In this document: positions 7,251-10,997 of the stretch, one piece after another
Layout of the letters: every line of letters starts with the position of its first letter
Position numbering within the stretch: the stretch's first letter is position 1
Source: Chlorobiales bacterium
Lineage (GTDB): Bacteria; Bacteroidota; Chlorobiia; Chlorobiales; Chlorobiaceae
Assembly (NCBI GenBank): GCA_022360355.1
Contig: JAKSCY010000800.1
Span: 1 to 10,997, forward strand
Direction of reading: 5' to 3'
DNA: 10,997 nucleotides
Program-made: the position numbers and the translations under genes
The notes under the pieces: generated by a model
What the model was told of the DNA's origin: nothing
The model's database searches: none
Seen by the model: the letters and a program-made list of their open reading frames with translations, nothing else

Positions 7251-7802
7251 ATGAAAATGATGTCCAGAAATTCAGCGTTTACGTCACTGTCACGCACTAT
7301 GATCATTGCCGTTATTTTAAGTTTCCTTGCCGCTGTTCCCGGTGCACAGGCAGCAACCGGCGAACAGAAAACCGGCGTTGTCGATGTTGCCAAGGTTCTC
7401 AATCAAATGCCCGAAAAAAAGAAAGCTGACAACATACTTAAAGCAACAGGAACTCAGTGGGAAAAAGGTCTCGATAATCTTAAAAAGAGTTTTCAGACAG
7501 CGGCCGCAAGTTATGAAAAACAGAAAAGCTCTCTCTCCAAGGCCGCAAGAGAACAGAAGGAAAAAGACCTCAGCCTGAAATACCAAGGTATCCAGAAATA
7601 TCAGATGGAAAAATTCGGTCCGGGAGGTGCCCTCGACAAGAAAAAGGCTGAACTCTTCGCACCTATTCGTCAGAAAATCCTCAACGCAGTGAAAGCTGTG
7701 GCTGCAAAAGAGGGTTTTTCGGTAATTATTGACAAGCAGGCAATGGTCTACGGAAACCCATCCGCAGACATCACGTTCAAGGTCATCAGTCAGCTTAAAT
7801 AA
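7251..7802 (+). CDS. ompH: Periplasmic chaperone of the Skp/OmpH family
   Basis: Skp-family chaperones bind unfolded outer-membrane proteins in the periplasm as a jellyfish-shaped trimer. The 183-residue protein has a Sec signal peptide (basic start, hydrophobic 17-32, AQA cleavage site after residue 34). A short beta strand, TGVVDVAKVLNQMPEKKKAD (41-60), follows as in Skp. Next come long charged helices rich in K, E, Q and A (about 60-150), the coiled-coil arms, and a closing strand region GFSVIIDKQAMVYGNPSADI (155-174), which matches the family's ending of the form V-Y-x-x-x-x-x-D-I-T. The ATG at 7251 gives a normal signal peptide but has only a weak ribosome binding site. A strong GGGAGGT lies 40 bases upstream, in frame with an ATT at 7221. 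The LptC-like gene follows after 12 bases, so both probably serve outer-membrane assembly. Confidence 0.88.
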   Translation: MKMMSRNSAFTSLSRTMIIAVILSFLAAVPGAQAATGEQKTGVVDVAKVLNQMPEKKKADNILKATGTQWEKGLDNLKKSFQTAAASYEKQKSSLSKAAREQKEKDLSLKYQGIQKYQMEKFGPGGALDKKKAELFAPIRQKILNAVKAVAAKEGFSVIIDKQAMVYGNPSADITFKVISQLK

Positions 7803-7814
7803 CCCTTCACGCTC

Positions 7815-8372
7815 TTGTCGCGTTTTATTGCCCGTATTCTTGGATGCTGCCTCATGATCTTCTGTGCCGGCTGTGCCGAGTCACAAACAGACAAACGTGC
7901 AGCCGATACCAGATTTCTTGGTGAAGAGCAACCGCTTCAGGAAAGCTGGAACGTCAGCATGAAGATATTCAAGGAGGACAGGGTCCATGCCGTAGTAACC
8001 GCGGGTCATTTTGCAGAGTATAAAAAAAACGATATAATCACCCGTCACCTTGATAAAGGACTCACGGTTACTTTTTTCGACGAGACTGCAAACCCTTCAT
8101 CCACTCTCACAGCAGATAAAGGGACTGTATACGATAATAACGACATGGAAGCTTTTGACAATGTTGTTATAACATCCGGAGACTCGACAGTTGTAAGGAC
8201 CGATTACATAAAAAGGTTTGAAAAGGGAAAAAGGCTTTGGTCGGACAAGTATGTAACCATACATAAACAAAGTGAAACCATCAGGGGTTACGGTTTTGAA
8301 AGCGATGAATCCCTGAAAAACTATACCATTTTTAAAGCAAGCGGTGAAGCCGATATACAGCGGCAACAGTGA
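7815..8372 (+). CDS. lptC: LptC-like lipopolysaccharide export protein, probable lipoprotein
   Basis: LptC receives lipopolysaccharide from the LptBFG ATPase at the inner membrane and passes it to LptA. The 185-residue protein starts with a short hydrophobic segment ending in AGC (C20), a plausible lipoprotein cleavage site, although the usual L at -3 is a cysteine. After it comes a beta-rich region of the LptC/OstA fold: short strands with alternating pattern (about 45-175), including STLTADKGTVYDNNDMEAF (96-114) and LWSDKYVTIHKQSETIRGYG (141-160) plus FESD. These match the family pattern of strands alternating with x-G-x-G-F/Y turns. The start is a TTG: the only stop-free upstream codons after the ompH TAA at 7800 contain no ATG or GTG, and the next ATG (7854) would destroy the signal sequence. 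Being 12 bases from ompH, it is probably translated by coupling. Confidence 0.82.
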   Translation: MSRFIARILGCCLMIFCAGCAESQTDKRAADTRFLGEEQPLQESWNVSMKIFKEDRVHAVVTAGHFAEYKKNDIITRHLDKGLTVTFFDETANPSSTLTADKGTVYDNNDMEAFDNVVITSGDSTVVRTDYIKRFEKGKRLWSDKYVTIHKQSETIRGYGFESDESLKNYTIFKASGEADIQRQQ

Positions 8373-8407
8373 CAAGGGAAAATCATTAGTCCCGGTGAGT
8401 AGGGATA

Positions 8408-8413
8408 TATAAT
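8408..8413 (+). promoter_or_regulatory. Candidate -10 box upstream of panD
   Basis: A perfect TATAAT lies in the 78-base gap between lptC and panD, 37 bases before the panD ATG. The sequence 16 to 18 bases upstream (attagtc region, 8385-8391) is a poor -35, so this would be a weak or activator-dependent promoter, if real. Confidence 0.3.
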
Positions 8414-8450
8414 TTGAAATAGCAAAACCGGTTAAACGTTTTTCATCTCG

Positions 8451-8834
8451 ATGAGATTACATCTGTTGAAATCAAAAATTCACAACGCTGTTGTAACCAG
8501 CGGAGACCTCGAATACGAGGGTAGCATTACCATAGACAGTGAACTGCTCGAGCTTGCCAACATGCTTCCCAATGAAAAAGTCCTCTGCGTTAACAACAAC
8601 AACGGCGAACGTTTTGAGACATATATCATCGAAGGCAAGCCCGGCTCAAGGGAAATTCAACTGAACGGTGCTGCGGCAAGATGCGCTTTGCCGGGTGATG
8701 GGATAATTATCATGGCTTTTGCAGAAATTGAAGCTGAAAAAGCAAAATCCTTTAAACCCATGATCCTCATCGTTGACAAACACAATAACCCGAAACGCCG
8801 ACATCTGGTTGGTGAAGAGGATAAACCATTGTAA
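8451..8834 (+). CDS. panD: Aspartate 1-decarboxylase proenzyme (pyruvoyl-dependent)
   Basis: PanD converts L-aspartate to beta-alanine for pantothenate and CoA synthesis. The 127-residue proenzyme cleaves itself between G24 and S25, in the motif YEGSITID (22-29), and S25 becomes the pyruvoyl cofactor. The other known active-site residues align by number with the E. coli enzyme: K9 in SKIH, R54 in GERF, T57 and Y58 in ETYII. The conserved [20 protein letters not shown] (71-90) follows. Length is normal for the family (about 115-135). The last 20 residues ([13 protein letters not shown] end) are more variable. No clear ribosome binding site precedes the ATG, as with most genes here. It is followed by a terminator-like hairpin. 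Confidence 0.95.
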   Translation: MRLHLLKSKIHNAVVTSGDLEYEGSITIDSELLELANMLPNEKVLCVNNNNGERFETYIIEGKPGSREIQLNGAAARCALPGDGIIIMAFAEIEAEKAKSFKPMILIVDKHNNPKRRHLVGEEDKPL

Positions 8835-8843
8835 AAAGATCAA

Positions 8844-8880
8844 GGTTGCTGACCTGTTGAGCAGCCGACTTTTACTTTTG
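8844..8880 (+). terminator. Candidate intrinsic terminator after panD
   Basis: The arms ggttgct (8844-8850) and agcagcc (8860-8866) form a 7-bp stem with one G-U pair and a 9-base loop. A T-rich tail (gacttttacttttg) begins three bases later. It lies 10 bases after the panD stop and before the GlmU-like ATG at 8899. The stem is short and the T-run interrupted, so it may be leaky and allow some readthrough. Confidence 0.42.
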
Positions 8881-8898
8881 ATTTTTGACTCTCCTTGT

Positions 8899-9636
8899 AT
8901 GTCCTTAGCAATCATTATCATGGCCGCCGGCAAAGGCACCAGAATGAAGTCGGATCTTGCCAAAGTGCTGCATAAGGCAAACGGGCGTCCTGTTATTGAG
9001 TATGTTCTTGAAAAAACCAGCGCTCTTGATCCGGAAAAAATTGTTTTGATTGTCGGCCACCAGGCCGAAAAAGTCAAACATGCCACACAACAATATCAGG
9101 TTGAATGGGCTCTTCAGAGACCCCAGCTTGGCACAGGCCATGCTGTTATGCAGGCTGAACAATCTCTTCATTCATTTCAGGGCGATATTCTCATCCTTTC
9201 CGGTGACGCGCCGCTTGTAACTATCGCAACGCTCGGGCAGCTTATTGAATGCCACCGTATGGAAGATGCGGCAGCCACAGTGCTTACTGCAGATCTGCGG
9301 GACCCGTCCGGATACGGAAGAATTATACGCAACGGTGAAAGCAATGGTGTATCGAAGATCGTCGAACATAAAGATGCGTCATCCGAAGAGTTGTTGGTGC
9401 AGGAGATCAATTCGGGTGTTTATGTATTCAGGGCAGATGTCCTTTTCGACGCCCTGAAAAAAATCAACAACAACAACGCCCAGCACGAATATTACCTTAC
9501 CGACGTTTTTTCCATCTGTTTCGATAAAGGGAAGAAAGTAAGCGCATACAAAACAGCAAATGCTGATGAAATCAAGGGTATTAATACCGTGGAGCAACTC
9601 CGGGAAGCAGAAAAGATTCTCTCTACAGAATCATAA
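8899..9636 (+). CDS. glmU: Stand-alone GlmU-type uridyltransferase (UDP-GlcNAc pyrophosphorylase domain only)
   Basis: It is predicted to make UDP-GlcNAc from GlcNAc-1-phosphate and UTP, for peptidoglycan and LPS. The 245 residues cover only the N-terminal Rossmann domain of GlmU. Landmarks are AAGKGTRMKSDLAKVLH (9-25; R15 and K22 as in E. coli R18 and K25), QLGTGHAV (76-83), SGDAPLV (101-107) with metal ligand D103, GYGRII (138-143), VEHKDA (155-160), EINSGVY (169-175), HEYYLTD (196-202) and GINTVEQL (227-234) with second metal ligand N229. Full GlmU is about 450 residues, with a left-handed beta-helix acetyltransferase domain that is wholly absent here. The usual proline of SDLPK is alanine (A21). 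The frame is open further upstream, but ATG 8899 begins exactly as GlmU proteins do and avoids overlap with panD. Another sugar nucleotidyltransferase of the same fold is the main alternative. Confidence 0.82.
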   Translation: MSLAIIIMAAGKGTRMKSDLAKVLHKANGRPVIEYVLEKTSALDPEKIVLIVGHQAEKVKHATQQYQVEWALQRPQLGTGHAVMQAEQSLHSFQGDILILSGDAPLVTIATLGQLIECHRMEDAAATVLTADLRDPSGYGRIIRNGESNGVSKIVEHKDASSEELLVQEINSGVYVFRADVLFDALKKINNNNAQHEYYLTDVFSICFDKGKKVSAYKTANADEIKGINTVEQLREAEKILSTES

Positions 9637-9684
9637 AGGCCGCGATCCTGAACAACGACATTGGCTGAGCATACCACACGCAGC

Positions 9685-10026
9685 TTATGCAAGAGGACTG
9701 ATGGACGATGGTGAAAACTTTTCTGCCCCTGCAGAAGGGGGCTCCCTGAGGTTTTTTTCCAGCACAGAAACTGTCTCAGAAAAAAACACCTGAAGCTCCT
9801 GTCTTTTTTTCTCCAAAGAATTCAGGGCCTCCATAATCCCTTCAAGACCGCGACTGCATACCTCGAGATCATGCTGTATCCCGCCGAGAGATGCTGCTTT
9901 TTTTATTGGATCACACCCGCTGACACAAAATCCGGTACGTTTCCTGCATTCTTCAACCTGTTTGCGAAGCCTGGCTATTTCCTCCTCGAATATCGTGACA
10001 GCGGTTTTAATTGATTCTTGCTCCAT
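9685..10026 (-). CDS. Small coiled-coil protein with four cysteines, function unknown
   Basis: I do not recognise this 113-residue protein. It is rich in E, K, Q and L in heptad-like patterns from about 3-30 and 50-92, consistent with two helices forming an antiparallel coiled coil. Between them lies a Gly/Cys-containing turn: C27, C34, C38 and C57, plus H52, within 31 residues (spacing C-x6-C-x3-C-x18-C). The last 20 residues are Ser/Pro rich and probably disordered. There is no signal peptide or membrane helix. A purine-rich aagggaag just before the ATG is a close-set ribosome binding site. It converges with the GlmU-like gene, 48 bases separating the stop codons. The 197-base gap upstream has no clear function apart from a short ccccgaaacggg inverted repeat. 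The coding assignment rests on length and amino-acid pattern only. Confidence 0.6.
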   Translation of the reverse strand: MEQESIKTAVTIFEEEIARLRKQVEECRKRTGFCVSGCDPIKKAASLGGIQHDLEVCSRGLEGIMEALNSLEKKRQELQVFFSETVSVLEKNLREPPSAGAEKFSPSSISPLA

Positions 10027-10223
10027 CTTCCCTTTGTTTGCTTTTTCCCCGAAACGGGAATTGCCACGGGATCGGCACTTGCAACGTCCTCACTCTATAA
10101 AAATGTACGTATTAGGACAAAACATTGAAACAGGAAAGCGAAATACTCCTGCCTTTCATTGAAAAGCAGCAATATACATGTGATCTGAAAAGCGCAAACG
10201 TTCCCTGCAAGCGGAAATGCAGA

Positions 10224-10619
10224 CTAACAGTACTTTTGGGTCAGCCAGTAAAAAAACGGGCCTGCCAGAATATAGAAGGGGTAAGCAAACAGTGGAATAT
10301 GAATAATGGCTGATCCAAAGATTCCAGGATCACCGGCGATCCTGCGGATTTCAAGGAGGTAATATCCTATGTATTCGACAACAATCAATCCACACCAATA
10401 CATTGCCGCAACCCTGGGCATTGTTTTTAGACTGAATTTCCTGGCAAGCATCGGAACAAACGTGAGCCCGGCGGTCCACATCAGGACGGGAGTAATGTTG
10501 AGCGGACCCACCCAGAAGTTGTAACGGTTATACACATAGATCCCACTCAGGGAGACCCACAGCAAAGAAATGATAAATGCCGGAACAATGAAAACAAAAA
10601 TCCTCAAGCCCTCCTGCAT
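10224..10619 (-). CDS. Four-helix integral membrane protein, function unknown
   Basis: The 131-residue protein has four hydrophobic segments at about residues 6-28, 38-58, 68-88 and 104-126, with short loops and aromatic residues (W, Y, F) at the membrane edges. Motif-like stretches include YNFWVGPLNITPVLMW (33-48) and EYIGYYLLEIRR (82-93). I do not recognise a family; a resemblance to lycopene cyclase-type small membrane domains was considered and is not supported. The chosen start is the ATG at 10619-10617, which overlaps the stop codon of the upstream gene as TGATG, a typical coupling signal; an in-frame GTG one codon earlier is the alternative. Its neighbour suggests cotranscription with the VOC protein. 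No terminator is seen after its TAG. Confidence 0.75.
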   Translation of the reverse strand: MQEGLRIFVFIVPAFIISLLWVSLSGIYVYNRYNFWVGPLNITPVLMWTAGLTFVPMLARKFSLKTMPRVAAMYWCGLIVVEYIGYYLLEIRRIAGDPGIFGSAIIHIPLFAYPFYILAGPFFYWLTQKYC

Positions 10620-10997
10620 CACTTTCTGCTCCGCCTGGTTTTTTTACCGGAACTTCCCGCAGCTATTTTTTTCCTGGCTGCAGCAGCAAGCTCATCAGTA
10701 GAACTGCTGTCTATAGCGCTCTCTGAAGCATCAAGTTCCCTTGATTTCATCGAGTAAAACTCAATAAGATTCCCGTCTGGATCCATCACGAAAAAAGCTC
10801 TCCCCTCCCTGCGCTGAGCTGGCCTCGTGACAAGGTGAATACCCTGCTCTTCAAGGTAATCGGCGGACTCATCCACCTCCGAATCAGTTGGAAGCCTGAA
10901 CCCGAAATGATCGACCCGAATATCACGAGCCTCTGGAACACCGGGAGTTTCGGCTTTAACAAGAACAATCATATCCGAGTTAACCCTGAGATAGGAA
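10619..10997 (-). CDS. VOC/glyoxalase-fold protein, N-terminal part outside the window
   Basis: The frame is open to the window edge, so the true start lies beyond position 10997; an ATG at 10972 is internal, because the preceding in-frame residues SYLRVNSD continue a family-like strand. The visible part has the second half of a vicinal-oxygen-chelate domain: DHFGFRLPT with a potential metal-ligand His (encoded near 10908), then a helix, a strand with GRAFFVMDPDGNLIEFYS. The DPDGNxIEF motif, with its Glu as the second ligand, is typical of glyoxalase/bleomycin-resistance-type enzymes. A low-complexity Ser/Ala/Lys/Arg tail of about 40 residues, ending KKTRRSRK, follows the domain and is not part of it. 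The substrate cannot be told. The membrane protein gene overlaps its stop codon. Confidence 0.85.
   Translation of the reverse strand, partial: SYLRVNSDMIVLVKAETPGVPEARDIRVDHFGFRLPTDSEVDESADYLEEQGIHLVTRPAQRREGRAFFVMDPDGNLIEFYSMKSRELDASESAIDSSSTDELAAAARKKIAAGSSGKKTRRSRK

Noticed and set aside
8773..8898. Upstream in-frame extension of the GlmU-like gene, overlapping panD
   Set aside because: The added residues resemble no GlmU N-terminus, overlap panD, and cross the candidate terminator; ATG 8899 fits the family start.
9719..9758. Hairpin ttctgc-ccct-gcagaa (9721-9736) plus a later T-run (9752-9758), as a terminator for the GlmU-like gene
   Set aside because: The T-run is about 15 bases from the stem and the structure lies inside the convergent gene's coding sequence; not convincing.
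10125..10313. Small plus-strand frame between the coiled-coil and membrane protein genes
   Set aside because: It uses a TTG start, overlaps the end of the membrane protein gene, and shows no protein-like pattern.
10619..10972. Treating the ATG at 10972 as the start of the VOC protein
   Set aside because: The frame stays open to the window edge, and a start there would remove half of the VOC domain.

Overview
The window looks like chromosomal core DNA of a Gram-negative, photosynthetic-type bacterium. The best guess is the green sulfur bacteria (Chlorobi; Chlorobium/Prosthecochloris group). This rests on gene content and protein style: a flavin-type isopentenyl-diphosphate isomerase beside a short-chain prenyl synthase, a Skp-LptC outer-membrane pair, a stand-alone GlmU uridyltransferase domain, weak Shine-Dalgarno sequences, and GC content near the middle of the range. 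The assignment is inferred from reading alone; no search was run.

Layout. Positions 1-1961 (+) hold the tail of a phosphohexomutase followed by a complete ABC exporter. Positions 1962-2267 are non-coding: a run of degenerate 7-bp repeats and then a highly structured, probably dispersed, repeat that ends in the stop codon of the next gene. Positions 2268-3536 (-) encode a LolC/LolE/MacB-type ABC permease. A short divergent promoter region with two perfect-arm palindromes (3537-3648) separates it from a tight plus-strand operon: type 2 IPP isomerase (fni), polyprenyl diphosphate synthase, and dprA, the last starting at a GTG inside the previous gene.

A 384-bp leader region (6867-7250) precedes a second plus-strand cluster: Skp/OmpH chaperone, LptC-like lipoprotein, panD, a candidate terminator, and a 245-residue GlmU-like uridyltransferase with no acetyltransferase domain. 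The right end is minus-strand: a small cysteine-containing coiled-coil protein (9685-10026), and a translationally coupled pair made of a VOC/glyoxalase-fold protein (5' end outside the window) and a four-helix membrane protein.

Functional themes. Fni and the prenyl synthase supply C15-C20 isoprenoids (in green sulfur bacteria: carotenoids, quinones and chlorophyll tails). Skp, LptC and the exporter or permease genes serve the cell envelope. The GlmU-like enzyme would supply UDP-GlcNAc for peptidoglycan and LPS. PanD supplies beta-alanine for CoA. I found no CRISPR array, tRNA, rRNA, transposase, prophage or obvious defence system. The most unusual material is the structured intergenic repeat at 2041-2269, the palindromes at 3546-3591, the ompH leader, and the cysteine-bearing coiled-coil protein.
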